Origin: Procambarus clarkii | Lineage: Eukaryota > Arthropoda > Malacostraca > Decapoda > Cambaridae | Length of the DNA: 64,000 bases | Assembly (NCBI RefSeq): GCF_040958095.1 | Contig: NC_091230.1 | Coordinates: 8,734,728 to 8,798,727 of the forward strand | Reading direction: 5' to 3' | Shown here: positions 31,894 through 45,311 of the stretch, one piece after another | How positions within the stretch are numbered: position 1 is the first letter of the stretch | Layout of the letters: the number at the start of each line of letters is the position of its first letter | Position numbers and translations under genes: made by a program | Notes under the pieces: model-generated | The model's database searches: none | The model's input: the letters and a program-made list of their open reading frames with translations, nothing else | What the model was told of the DNA's origin: nothing

Positions 31894-34236
31894 TCATGTT
31901 AAAATATGATAGGATGCATAGTAATAGTTGTTTAAGTCTTATATAAAATGAAAAGAACTAGAGAATATGCAAGACTAAGTACTGATCTGAACTTACAGAG
32001 AATATGCTCTGAACTGGGAAAGAAAGCAAATTAACAGCTACATTTTAATTTATGAGACTTGGATGAGATGGAGGAAGGTGGGAGGTGGTGAAAAGATAAT
32101 TATGCAGGTTGGGGTTAGGTGATTACTCTGATAATGAGTTAGGCTGGAGAGGGACTTGATCATATATATTTATGTTTGATGATCTAAGGCAGAGGAAATG
32201 GAGCTTGGCTAATGTCCTGATTAATTTTACTACGTTAGAAATATGGTGATCTTAAATCTCAGGTGATTTGATCGGATAATAAAGAACTTGTACAATTGAG
32301 GTAAGCAGGGAACAAGAGTTGAAAACTCGGTAACTGCACTAGCTTTATTTACTACGTCTGAAACAACTATGTTAAAAATTTCAGGAAAATTTATTAGTCA
32401 TTACAAAGTTATGAGAAATATGGTGGGGGACGAGAGCTGGAGCTCGATAACTGTTTTGATTTGATTTACTCCTTTGAAGTATAACTGCATTTAATTTGGG
32501 GAAAAATGGTCTGTTACCAAAGAACTTGTACAAATGAACTAAGGCGGCGGACAGAAACTGGAGCTGGGTAACTGACTTCATCTTATTTACTATGTCTGAA
32601 ATACAGAGCGTAAAAATTTGAGGAAAATTGATGGGTTATTAGCGAAGATACGAGAGAGGGCTAAGGTGGAGGACAAGAGCTAGAGTTTGGTAAATGTGTT
32701 ATCTTTACTTACTCAGTTAGAAGTATGGCGGGTTTAAATTTCATGAAATTTAATGGGTTACTAACGAAGATGTGCAAGGGAACAAAGGTGGAGGACAAGA
32801 GCTGGAGCTCAGTAACTGACTTGATCTTATTTACTGCATCAGAAATACAGGGGTTAAAATTTCTGGGAAATTGTTTAGGTATTACCGATGATACAAGAGG
32901 GAACAAAGGCTGAGGACAGGAGCTAGAACTTGGTATTTGTTAGGATCTTATTACTACGTCTGAAATATGACTGTTTAAAATTAGGCTAAAATTGGGATAA
33001 AAGTAGCGAAAATGCTAGCTCTAACAAATTTGGGTCTTCAATTGGACTCTGATTAATTTCGATCATGAACTAGACTCTTAATATTTTTGGCACAAATTGG
33101 ACTCTGACGAATTTTTGGTATAAAATGGACTCTGATGAAAATTGGTTTGAAAATGGACTCTTGTCTAGTTTTCACAGATTACAGGACTGAATATTTTTCG
33201 GGCACAAACTGAACTCTGAATAATTTAGATTAACAACTAGACTCTGACGAATTTCTGTCGTTAATTGGACTCTGATTATTTTTGGGTATAAACTGGAGTT
33301 CTGAATAATTTTCTATCTTTACTGGACTCTGGCTAATTTTTGATCTTAAATGAACTCTGCCTAATTTTTGTAGATTATAGGACTCTGAATATTTTCTGGC
33401 ACAAACTGGACTCTGATGAAATTTGAGCTTTAAACTGTCTCTGACTATTTTTTGGGTCTTACAGGTGAAACAGCCGTAAATGGTTATAAAACTTAAAGTC
33501 ACGACTAAGATGTCTGTTTTCCTTGACAAAACGTGTAAGACAATATTCTCTGAAAATGGTCTTTTTACAAAATTTGGTTATAAACATATAAATAAACTTC
33601 TATGATCATTTGAAACTCAGAAATATTTTCTTAAAACTGAACTCTGAAAAATTTGAATTTTCCCCATAAGAACTGTTGACAAACTTCTATGAAATTATTT
33701 TCCTCAAAAGAACTCTTAACAAACTTTCATGAACATATTCTCAGAAAATGGTATTTGAAAAATACGCAGTTTTGAAAACTGGTAAAATATATCCGTAGAG
33801 TTTACCCGGAAACTGTGTGACTTAAACACGATATTTCTAAAGTTTTTCTATAAAATTTTCCTCATAAGAACTCTTAACAAACTTCTAAGATCTCAGAAAT
33901 TATTTTCCTCATAAGATTTCTTTAATTCCAAATCAGTGACAGGCCAAATTCACCTGGAAACCTTGACACGCAAAACGGGAATTTTGAATTTCTCCCATAA
34001 GAACTCTTAACTAACTTCTATGAATATATTTTCATCATAAGAACTCTTAGCAAACTTCTATGAATATATTTTCATCATAAGAACTTTTAACAAACTACTA
34101 AATTCTCGGAAATTATTTAATTTCCAAATCAGTGACCAGCCAAATTCACCTGAAAACCCTGACACGCAAAACGGGAATTTCCCCCCCCCCCCTCAAAAAA
34201 AAAACAATTCCCCTTTAGCGTGTCATCCCTACTACT

Positions 34237-34242
34237 ATGTAC
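34237..34242. repeat. Target-site duplication, right copy (ATGTAC)
   Basis: Partner of 19760-19765. Confidence 0.8.
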
Positions 34243-35095
34243 AGGTGCACAAACATCGGTGCTTTCTGGGTTCGAGTCTCTTGCAGGGGTTGAGTGCAAT
34301 GTGTGTTTCCCTTTGACTTGTGGTTTAAGTAGGTTTACATGTGAATATGGTTGCTTGTGTTCTCCCTGGTAATGCAATTGACTGCTGAAAAACGAATTCT
34401 GATCTCTTACCATGTCGGGTGTTCTTGGGAGATCGAGATGTTGGGGATAAACTCCCTAAATTCGATCTCATTTAAGGATCAGTGTGGTCAGCGTACTAGT
34501 TATATATACATGTGCGCGAACATCTGTGCTTTCTGGGTTCGAGTCTCTTGCAGGGGTTGAGTCAATGTGTGTTTATCTTTGACTTTAGTTTAGGCAAGTT
34601 TATATGAGAATATAATGGCTCGTGTTCTCCCTGGTAATGATATTGCCTGATGAAAAAAAATCAGATCTCTTACCATAGCGGGTGTCATTGTGAGATCGAG
34701 ATGTTGGGGATAAACTCCCTAGTTTCGATCTCTTTTAAGGATCAGCGTGGTCAAGCGGTCAGTGTACTAGTTATGTTCAGGTGCGTGTACATCCGTGCTT
34801 TCTGGGTTCGAGTCTCTTGCAGAGGTTGAGTCCAATGTGTGTTTACCTTAGACTTGTGGTTCAGGCCAGTTTACGTGTGAATATATGGTGGCTCATGTTC
34901 TCCCTGGTAATTCAGTTAAGTGATATAAAACGAATTCTGATCTCTGATAATAGAGCGTGGCCTTAGGAGGTCGAGATGTTGGGGATAAACTGCTTAGTTT
35001 CGATCTCTTTTAAGGATCAGCGTGGTAAAGCGGTCAGCGTAATAGTTATGTACAAGTGCGCAAACGTCTGTGCTTTCTGGGTTTGAATCTTGTTA
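34243..35095 (+). repeat. tRNA-like tandem repeat, ~268-bp unit, three and a part copies
   Basis: The block ctttctgggttcgagtctc recurs at about 34262, 34529, 34798 and 35073. Each unit carries a tRNA-like head: an A-box-like gtggtcaagcggtcagcg and a B-box-like gggttcgagtctc. These flank a short loop region (tagttatgtacaggtgcgc), followed by ~190 bp of common body. They look like SINE units amplified in tandem. The split unit at 19603-19765 belongs to the same array. Confidence 0.85.
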
Positions 35096-35335
35096 TGGAG
35101 CCCCCTCCAATTTCTCTCCAGTGGAACTCGGTCCACTGTGAGCAGTGGACCGAGTTTGGGAGCCGGAGGTGCAGCCCAGGAACCGATGACGGGGAGTCCA
35201 AGGAGGACCCAGGGAACATCTATCGTTGGTGCTACCAGGGTGACTGGTAGCGGGTCGCCCAGGAGAGGCGGTCGGTGTTACAATTGAGGGGGAAGGGCGA
35301 GGACATTTTGCACGGGAGTGCGGTCACCCCAGGCC
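35096..35335 (+). pseudogene. G1 gag zinc-knuckle remnant
   Basis: Short basic stretch with RRGGRCYN followed by Gly/Lys, the beginning of a CCHC knuckle like that of G2 (CYNCGIFGHVAREC). Cut by a SINE at about 35336. Confidence 0.5.
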
Positions 35336-35500
35336 TGGTCGGTAGCCGGTCGGCCGAGCGGACAGCACGCTGGACTTGTGATCCTGTGGTCCCGGGTTCG
35401 ATCCCGGGCGCCGGCGAGAAACAATGGGCAGAGTTTCTTTCACCCTATGCCCCTGTTACCTAGCAGTAAAATAGGTACCTGGCTGTTAGCAGTGACGCGA
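35336..35500 (+). mobile_element. tRNA-derived SINE (5' part)
   Basis: A box ggccgagcggacagc, B box gggttcgatcccg and the body to taaaataggtacctggctg. It lacks the 3' tail of the copy at 35.93-36.18 kb. Confidence 0.85.
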
Positions 35501-35514
35501 CGGAAATTGCATGA

Positions 35515-35922
35515 GTGGCATTTTCGGTATGCGCGGTGACTTTGAGGCGGAGCGTCAGGGAAGATGATGTGAGCGGATTTGGTCACGCCGAAGAGGACAT
35601 GCTGGGCGACCTGGGGCTCGATCATTTGTTCCGAGAGGAGGCGAGAGGACAAGTGTCAGGTGAGAAGGAGTCGGATAGGAGTATCCAAGTTACTCTCACC
35701 AGTCTTCTAGGTATTGACAGCGCCCGTCTAGGTGAGCTGCAAATGGAAGAGTTTTCGGAGTTGGTACGGGAAACGATAGGAGGTCTCGCCGGACCTGAGG
35801 CACCGACCCACTTCTTCATGGAGAAAGGAGTGCTAATGAGGCAGTGGAGATTGGTAAGGGAAAAAACAGGTGATGGTATGCTGAGAGTGAGTCGTCAGGT
35901 GGTGGTACCGGCGCGGTACTGA
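35515..35922 (+). pseudogene. G1 region between protease and integrase
   Basis: Open over 135 codons. GLDHLFREE, QVTLTSLLGID, RLGELQMEEFSELV and FFMEKGVLMRQW match, in the same order, the segment after the protease in G2 (IDHLF, LQVTLTSSLGVD, RLGELQ). This is the stretch before the integrase zinc-binding domain (the G-V-L-M-R block precedes the HHCC domain in Gypsy elements). No catalytic motif. A SINE follows directly. Confidence 0.7.
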
Positions 35923-35927
35923 AGTTT

Positions 35928-36179
35928 GTACACTCGGCCGAGTGGACAGCACGCGGGACTTGTGATCCTGTGGTCCCGGGTTCGATCCCGAGCGCCGGCG
36001 AGAAACAATGGGCAGAGTTTCTTTCACCCTATGCCCCTGTTACCTAGCAGTAAAATAGGTACCTGGGTGCTAGTCAGCTGTCACGGGCTGCTACCTGGGG
36101 ATGGAGGCCTGGTCGAGGACCGGGCCGCGGGGACACTAAAGCCCCGAAATCATCTCAAGATAACCTCAAGATAACCTCA
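35928..36179 (+). mobile_element. Full-length tRNA-derived SINE
   Basis: A box cggccgagtggacag, B box gggttcgatcccg, the body with taaaataggtacctggg, and the tail aggcctggtcgaggaccggg with tcaagataacctcaagataacctc. About 250 bp. It separates two parts of the G1 integrase region. Confidence 0.9.
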
Positions 36180-37040
36180 GTGGATCTCGCAGGTCACCTG
36201 GGAGTGATCAAAACTTTAAACCGGCTTCGGGAACATTTTTATTGGTCGGGCATGGACGCGGATGTAAGAAGAATCTGCAAGACGTGTTTCCCGTGCCAGA
36301 GGGCGGGGAAGAACGTCCTTGCCATCCCCAAAGCTCCTTTGGTTCCAGTTCCTATGTTTGGTCAGGCGTTTGAACGCCTAATAATCGACGTGGTGGGACC
36401 TTTACCTAGTACAAGAAGAGGAAATAATTACGTATTGACCATCATGTGTGCTTCGACAAGACTTCCAGAGATGATCCCAGTACGGAAGATGACATCGAGA
36501 TGCATTATGGGACACCTTCAGCGATACTTTGCTTGGGTAAGAGTGTCAAGGGTGATCCAGTCCGACTGCGGAAGTGTTTTCCAATCGAAGTGGTTTAGGC
36601 AAGCTATTGCCTAAAGCAATGGCTGGGGAATAGCCCAATTACGATCGTCATTTTATAGACCTCAATCACAGTGAGCAATTGAGAGGTTCAACTCCACTCT
36701 GAAGACCGTCTTAGGAGTGTATTGTGCGGAACAGGGAGCGAAGTGGGATGAGGCTGTCTATCCAGCCCTGTTTGCAATCAGAGATGCTATAGTGGAGTCT
36801 CTGGAATTCTCTCCATTCCAACTAGTGTTTGGGCACGAAGTAAGGAGCCCCTTATTGACGCTGAAGGAGCAGTTGACGGCGGAGAAGACGTTAGTGACAG
36901 TGGAAGAGTATGTGCAGAAATTCCATGAACGGTTGAAAACGGCGAAGGCGCTGGCTGCTGAGCACCTGAAGACAGCTCAAGAGAAGATGTCGATCTGGTA
37001 CGGCAAGAAGGCTGTCCCATGGGAGTTCGAGGCAGGAGCA
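36180..37040 (+). pseudogene. G1 integrase, two nonsense codons
   Basis: The integrase joins element DNA to the chromosome. The HHCC zinc domain is visible: AGHLGVIKTL, then HFYW and CKTCFPCQ. The DDE core follows: IIDVVGPL (first Asp), VIQSDCGSVF (second Asp), AIERFNSTLK (catalytic Glu). Then come YPALFAIRDA and FSPFQLVFGHEVR, typical of the end of the Gypsy core. TAA at 36612-36614 and TGA at about 36670 interrupt an otherwise shared frame. All metal-binding residues are intact, so decay is recent or mild. Confidence 0.88.
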
Positions 37041-37445
37041 GAGTGATGATGTTGCTACCTGGGAGAGGTAGAGTGACGGAATCGCGCTTTGGTGGTCTAT
37101 ACTCGGTGGTCAGGCGCAAGACACAGGTATGTCATATCAACCGTTTAAATCCATACTTCCCAGAGGAGCAGGCAAGTGTGAGAGTGAAGGGAACAACACA
37201 ATTGCAAGAAGGGAAATTGGTTCTGTGTATGGAGATGATTCAAGTGTACCCAGCAGAGGAAGAAAAGTGGGCCCCTGCTGATGGTATCCACCAGTCAAAT
37301 ACAGAAAGTTAGATACATCTAGAAGAGAGACTACGTCATCTGGATAAAGGGCAAAGAGGAGATCTAGTGACCCTGATAAGGAAGAATAAGTCAATCTTCA
37401 CAGATGTGTCCAACGGCACAAGAGTGTGATGCACGAGGTGGACGT
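37041..37445 (+). pseudogene. G1 post-integrase and start of reverse transcriptase
   Basis: 37041-37310 carries VMMLLPGRGR and CHINRLNPYF, the chromodomain/GPY-like tail after Gypsy integrases. From 37320, LEERLRHLDKGQRGDLVTLI and IFTDVS are followed, one frame over, by HEVDVSGGIAF. This matches the region just before the RT fingers in Gypsy elements (H-x-V-D-V-G-D). RT therefore begins downstream of integrase. The rest is missing; a tRNA-like repeat follows. Confidence 0.65.

Positions 37446-38546
<1,101 letters not shown>

Positions 38547-38612
<66 letters not shown>
38547..38612. repeat. (TA)n array
   Basis: TA spacer between foldback units 1 and 2. Confidence 0.97.
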
Positions 38613-38616
<4 letters not shown>

Positions 38617-38999
38617 GTACCTAGTAGCCAGAACTCACTTCTCAGCCTACTATGCAAGGCCCGATTTGCCTAATAAGCCAAGTTTCCCTGAATTAATATA
38701 TTTTCTCAAGTTTTTTTCTTATAAAATGATAAAGCTACCCATTTCATTATGTATGAGATCAATGTTTTTTTATTGGAGTTAAAATTAAAATAGATATATG
38801 ACCGAACCTAACCAACCCTACCTAACCTAACCTAACCTATCTTTATAGGTTAGATTAGGTTTGGTAGCCGAAAAAGTTAGGTTAGGTTAGGTTAGGTAGG
38901 TTAGGTAGTCGAAAAATAATTAAATCATGAAAATTTGGCTTATTAGGCAAATCGGGCCTTGCATAGTAGGCTGAGAAGTGCGTTCTGGCTACTAGGTAC

Positions 39000-39003
<4 letters not shown>
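38613..39003. repeat. Foldback unit 2 with TTAGG/CCTAA arms
   Basis: 391 bp, ends tgtcgtacctagtagcc and its complement. The TTAGG-type arms centre on ctatctttatagg. Confidence 0.92.

Positions 39004-39045
<42 letters not shown>
39004..39045. repeat. (TA)n array
   Basis: TA spacer between foldback units 2 and 3. Confidence 0.97.
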
Positions 39046-39049
<4 letters not shown>

Positions 39050-39432
39050 GTACCTAATAGCCAGAACGCATTTCTCGGCCTACTATGCAAGGCCCGATTT
39101 GCCTAATAAGCCAAGATTTCCTGAAATAATATATTTTCTCTATTTTTTTTCTTATGAAATGATAAAGCTACCCATTTCATTATGTATGAGGTCAATTTTT
39201 TTTCATTGGAGATAAAATTAACGAAGATATATGACTGAACCTAACCTACCCTACCTAACCTAACCTAACCTATCTTTATAGGTTAGGTTAGGTTAGGTAG
39301 CAGAAAAAGTTAGGTTAGGTTAGGTTAGGTAGGTTAGGTAGTCGAAAAACAATTAATTCATGAACACTTGGCTTATTAGGCAAATCGGGCCTTGCATAGT
39401 AGGCTGAGAAGTGCGTTCTGGCTACTAGGTAC

Positions 39433-39436
<4 letters not shown>
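39046..39436. repeat. Foldback unit 3 with TTAGG/CCTAA arms
   Basis: 391 bp, same structure as units 1 and 2; a few substitutions such as tacctaatagcc at the left end. Confidence 0.92.

Positions 39437-39486
<50 letters not shown>
39437..39486. repeat. (TA)n array between foldback unit 3 and PLE1
   Basis: About 48 bp of TA repeats; the PLE 3' end abuts it. Confidence 0.97.
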
Positions 39487-39489
<3 letters not shown>

Positions 39490-41027
39490 AAATATGACCG
39501 AAAAAGTAAGATTAATAATTCTAACACGAATTTTCTCAATCTTTCGTACATTACGCTTCACTGTTGGAGGTAAATCAAAAATCAATTCTCCAAAATTCAT
39601 TTTTATTTCTAGTCTGACGCGACACGGGCGCGTTTCGTAAAACTTATTACATTTTCAAAGACTTTAGTTCACAAATACACAACTGAATAGAACTTACGTA
39701 TCTCCGATTTTATATCTACATTTGAGTGAGGTGGAAGGGGTGATGTGGCATTAACACAAGACAGAACAAAATGTGGTATTAATAGGGTATTAATTTCATC
39801 AACACAAGACAGAACAAGAGTATTAATAGGGTATTAATTTCATCAACACAAGACAGAACACGAAGCAATGGATATTGAATAGAAGTGTTTGTAGAAAGCC
39901 TATTGGTCCATATTTCTTGATGCTTCTATATTGGAGCGGAGTCTTGAGGTGGGTAGAATATAGTTGTGCAATAATTGGCTGTTGATTGCTGGTGTTGACT
40001 TCTTGATGTGTAGTGCCTCGCAAACGTCAAGCCGCCTGCTATCGCTGTATCTATCGATGATTTCTGTGTTGTTTACTAGGATTTCTCTGGCGATGGTTTG
40101 GTTGTGGGAAGAGATTATATGTTCCTTAATGGAGCCCTGTTGCTTATGCATCGTTAAACGCCTAGAAAGAGATGTTGTTGTCTTGCCTATATACTGGGTT
40201 TTTTGGAGCTTACAGTCCCCAAGTGGGCATTTGAAGGCATAGACGACGTTAGTCTCTTTTAAAGCGTTCTGTTTTGTGTCTGGAGAGTTTCTCATGAGTA
40301 GGCTGGCCGTTTTTCTGGTTTTATAGTAAATCGTCAGTTGTATCCTCTGATTTTTGTCTGTAGGGATAACGTTTCTATTAACAATATCTTTCAGGACCCT
40401 TTCCTCCGTTTTATGAGCTGTGGAAAAGAAGTTCCTGTAAAATAGTCTAATAGGGGGTATAGGTGTTGTGTTAGTTGTCTCTTCAGAGGTTGCATGGCTT
40501 TTCACTTTCCTTCTTATGATGTCTTCGACGAAACCATTGGAGAAGCCGTTATTGACTAGGACCTGCCTTACCCTACAGAGTTCTTCGTCGACTTGCTTCC
40601 ATTCTGAGCTGTGGCTGAGAGCACGGTCGACATATGCGTTAACAACACTCCTCTTGTACCTGTCTGGGCAGTCGCTGTTGGCATTTAGGCACATTCCTAT
40701 GTTTGTTTCCTTAGTGTAGACTGCAGTGTGGAAACCTCCGCCCTTTTCCATGACTGTTACATCTAGAAAGGGCAGCTTCCCATCCTTTTCCATCTCGTAA
40801 GTGAAATGCAGCACGGAACTCTGCTCAAATGCCTCCTTCAGCTCCTGCAGATGTCTGACATCAGGTACCTGTGTAAAAATGTCGTCAACATACCTGCAGT
40901 ATATGGCCGGTTTCAAGTTCATGTCGACTAAGACTTTTTGCTCGATGATACCCATGTAGAAGTTTGCAAACAGGACACCTAGGGGAGAACCCATGGCGAC
41001 CCCATCTACTTGCTTATACATGTGCCT
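39487..41027 (-). mobile_element. PLE1, minus-strand fragment of a Penelope-like element
   Basis: 3' end against (TA)n at 39487; 5' end at about 41027, where it meets the plus-strand copy head to head. It has the 3' UTR with an imperfect direct repeat (attaatttcatcaacacaagacagaac at 39790 and 39834) and the coding 3' half. Confidence 0.9.
39900..41024 (-). pseudogene. PLE1 minus copy: RT C-terminal half and GIY-YIG endonuclease
   Basis: Begins within RT at HMYKQVDGVAMGSPLGV, then YCRYVDDIF (catalytic YVDD) and LPFLDVTV. The thumb follows, then the GIY-YIG-type nuclease: VVYAFKCPLGDC, QYIGKTTTSLSRRL, H and E further on. PLE RTs use this nuclease for integration. The open frame formally extends to 41246, but the part beyond about 41024 is antisense of the other copy and not PLE protein. 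No stop in the retained part. The N-terminal half of RT is absent. Confidence 0.9.
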
Positions 41028-42240
41028 GATGTCAGACATCTGCAGGAGCTGAAGGAGGCATTTGAGTGTTGTTAACGCATATGTCGACCGTGCTCTCAGC
41101 CACAGCTCAGAATGGAAGCAAGTCGACGAAGAACTCTGTAGGGTAAGGCAGGTCCTAGTCAATAACGGCTTCTCCAATGGTTTCGTCGAAGACATCATAA
41201 GAAGGAAAGTGAAAAGCCATGCAACCTCTGAAGAGACAACTAACACAACACCTATACCCCCTATTAGACTATTTTACATGAACTTCTTTTCCACAGCTCA
41301 TAAAACGGAGGAAAGGGTCCTGAAAGATATTGTTAATAGAAACGTTATCCCTACAGAAAAAAATCAGAGGATACAACTGACGATTTACTATAAAACCAGA
41401 AAAACGGCCAGCCTACTCATGAGAAACTCTCCAGACACAAAACAGAACGCTTTAAAAGAGACTAACGTCGTCTATGCCTTCAAATGCCCACTTGGGGACT
41501 GTAAGCTCCAAAAAACCCAGTATATAGGCAAGACAACAACATCTCTTTCTAGGCGTTTAACGATGCATAAGCAACAGGGCTCCATTAAGGAACATATAAT
41601 CTCTTCCCACAACCAAACCATCGCCAGAGAAATCCTAGTAAACAACACAGAAATCATCGATAGATACAGCGATAGCAGGCGGCTTGACGTTTGCGAGGCA
41701 CTACACATCAAGAAGTCAACACCAGCAATCAACAGCCAATTATTGCACAACTATATTCTACCCACCTCAAGACTCCGCTCCAATATAGAAGCATCAAGAA
41801 ATATGGACCAATAGGCTTTCTACAAACACTTCTATTCAATATCCATTGCTTCGTGTTCTGTCTTGTGTTGATGAAATTAATACCCTATTAATACTCTTGT
41901 TCTGTCTTGTGTTGATGAAATTAATACCCTATTAATACCACATTTTGTTCTGTCTTGTGTTAATGCCACATCACCCCTTCCACCTCACTCAAATGTAGAT
42001 ATAAAATCGGAGATACATAAGTTCTATTCAGTTGTGTATTTGTGAACTAAAGTCTTTGAAAATGTAATAAGTTTTACGAAACGCGCCCGTGTCGCGTCAG
42101 ACTAGAAATAAAAATGAATTTTGGAGAATTGATTTTTGATTTACCTCCAACAGTGAAGCGTAATGTACGAAAGATTGAGAAAATTCGTGTTAGAATTATT
42201 AATCTTACTTTTTCGGTCATATTTAATAATATATGTCTAC
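41028..42240 (+). mobile_element. PLE1, plus-strand fragment with internal deletion
   Basis: Starts at ctgatgtcagacatctgc. After 41066 about 180 bp present in PLE2 are missing (join ...gcatttgag|tgttgttaacg, with a shared gag). It then runs through the C-terminal half, the 3' UTR and the gtctacaggaaagactgctacc terminus at 42235-42258. Confidence 0.88.
41068..41814 (+). pseudogene. PLE1 plus copy: GIY-YIG endonuclease region
   Basis: From VVNAYVDRALSH to the stop at 41814, nearly identical to the minus copy and to PLE2. The GIY-YIG nuclease motifs YAFKCP and YIGKTTTSLSRR are complete. RT catalytic motifs are lost through 5' truncation and the deletion, so this is an endonuclease-only remnant. 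Confidence 0.88.
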
Positions 42241-42261
42241 AGGAAAGACTGCTACCAAAAT

Positions 42262-43019
<758 letters not shown>

Positions 43020-44110
43020 TACTTTCTGAGGTGCGCCCCATCCTACGACATCTCAAAGCTTGACGAGTATGACCTATTACTGAAGACTATGCAAGAAAAA
43101 GTTGTTAACCTCTCCCTCAACGAATGCCAGTGGAAACAAGCCATTCTTCCTGTCAGGCTCGACAACTTGGGTGTCCGCACAGCCAGCTAAGTTCCTGTCC
43201 CAGCTTTCCTGTCTTCATCATCATCAGATGACCTGGTTAAGGAAATTCTACGTGACAACCTGAGTGACTTAGCAGGGATACAGGACTCCCACTATGCGGA
43301 ATGCGACACAAAATGGGATACCATGGCAGACCCAGCACTCAGACCAACCATGCCGAGAGCCAAGAAACAATCCAGCTGGAACAGCCTCATTGTAGACAAA
43401 GAAGCCACAGCTTTGCTGGAGGCAGCAACAACCCCAGTGATCGTTCACGCCTCACAGCTGTGCAGGCTCCCCATGCAGGGGACTTCCTTTTGGCAGTCGC
43501 TATGTCTGTGACAGGCACACGTCTTGATCCGCAGGAGCTCCGTATTGCAGTCGCTCTCCACTTTTCTACCCCTATCCACACTGTTGATTGGTGTATTTGC
43601 AGTGAGGCAAATGCTGACGAATATGGATTGCATGGCCTGCACTGTAAAAAATCTGAAGGTTGGCACTCTAGGCACGACAAAGTCAATGACATCATTAAGA
43701 GAAGCCTTGCCTCTGCCCAGTGTCCAGCAGAGAGATAGCCCTGTAATCCATTGAACCATGACTCTGTTAGCTTTGCCGGCCGACCAGACAAAATCACACT
43801 GTGCCCTTGGAAAGGTGGCAGACAGTTGGTGTGGGACTATACTTGCGTATCTACCCTGGCAATCACATACATCAACCTCTCTGCCGGCCAAGCAGGATCT
43901 GAGGCGACACGCAGAGAAAGATACAAGTCAACCAAGTACAAGTAATTAGATCACCCATACAATTTCGCTCAAATAGGATCTGAGACCCTAGGCACATGAG
44001 GAGAGAGCGCAAGAAGGTTTCTTAAGGATCTTGGTTCCAGCTCATTGACACTACAAGAGCAACCTGTCCTCTTAATAATAACGTCATCATTTGCTGTTTG
44101 TCCATACGGC
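43020..44110 (+). pseudogene. Retroelement C-terminal nuclease-like domain, heavily decayed
   Basis: Best open part 43301-43738: GDFLLAVAMSVTGTRLDPQELRIAVALHF, then CICSEANADEYGLHGLHCKKSEG, RHDKVNDIIKRSLASA. Further frames give a PWKGGRQLVWDYTCVSTLA block (43803) and RRFLKDLGSSSLTL (44010). The order Cys cluster, RHD-x-ND, P-W-x-G-R-x-L-x-W-D-x-T, then FLKDLG is the C-terminal, restriction-nuclease-like region often attached to retroelement RTs in invertebrates. The clade cannot be decided without the RT. Frame changes at about 43200, 43740 and 43950. Confidence 0.5.
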
Positions 44111-45307
44111 TGTTTTTGGGCGATATTTTCTGTATAATTACGGCTATTTTAGTTTGTGGCTACCAGGGGCTTTCTCTCATTATACAATATAAATGTACTC
44201 ACTAACTATTCTCTGATATCTGTTCTTCAAGTATAATTACCTATGTTTTTTTGGTTAATAGTCCATAATTCATAAAATTCCTTCCGGTCAATCTTTATAT
44301 TTAGGAAAACATCTAATTAATTTGGAATTAAATTTTTCGTTCACCTACAGTTACCAGCTACTATTTCATTGTTATATTTTATGTCGCTGGTCATTACGAT
44401 TTTCCAAGGATTTAAACAGCAAGTAGCATCTTGTTAGAGTACAGGAATTTACCTATGGAGAACCTCGATAGCTGGCGAAAATTATTAATGATTATTTATG
44501 GAATTTAAAATAATAAATAATTAAAAAAATATACAATTTATGCTACGTCTAATGCGGTTAGGCAGTTCCGCGGGTTTACAACCGAATTTTTAAAAAATCA
44601 CACTATTTTTAATGTATGAGTCACTAGTATGCTCTGATATATGTTCTGCAAGGAAAATAAAGTTTGTTCTGTTGTTAATTACTCCATAATGAATAAGATA
44701 TATTACTGCCACTCTTTATGTTACGAAAAACATCTAAGAAATTTTTTATTAAGTTTTCGTTCAGATGGAGTTACCATTTACTATTTTCTAGTTATCATTA
44801 ATTGTAGGTGTCATTATTTTACTGTTATGTATATAGCTATTAACATTATTCATTTATAAAACAGAACAATTAAATAGTTCAACTGCTTCATAGTTACGTT
44901 AAAATCCATTGTGAAAACTACTTTATAATTAAAATCACAATTTTGTGACAACCCCACATATCCTGTTGAAATCACGCCTCTTCGTTTTGTTGTCATGTAC
45001 CTTTTTGTAAATATTATTATGCAATGTTTGACACAATTTGTCACTGTATATACAAAATGTTTAGTATTAATTCATTGCAAAGATGATTTTTTAAATGTGT
45101 AATGTGTTATTTCATTCTAAAATCTTTTTGCAACGTTTAAATGAGATATGTAGGAACCGACCTGTGAGATTTATATTTATTTACATGAATTTATATAGAA
45201 TTCATATTATGTTAATTATATATTTTGATAGCAATTGGTATGATGTTAAGTGGTCTGTATATCAGCAATAATCTCACAAATCAATCCTTACACATTAAGG
45301 GGGGTTT
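44111..45307. other. AT-rich, no gene recognised
   Basis: About 1.2 kb with two loosely repeated halves: 44200-44440 and 44625-44810 share ctctgatat(c/a)tgttctgcaag, tagtccataat and gttaccatttactatt-like blocks, a diverged direct repeat about 425 bp apart. Nothing coding. Confidence 0.45.
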
Positions 45308-45311
45308 ATAT

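Larger units (their letters stand above)
35096..37445 (+). mobile_element. Decayed Gypsy element G1, interrupted by two SINEs
   Basis: In order: a gag/nucleocapsid remnant (35096-35335), SINE, pre-integrase region (35515-35920), SINE, integrase (36180-37040), the linker after integrase (37040-37320) and the start of the RT region (37320-37445). No LTR was found at either end. It is related to G2 at 45-58 kb. Confidence 0.8.
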
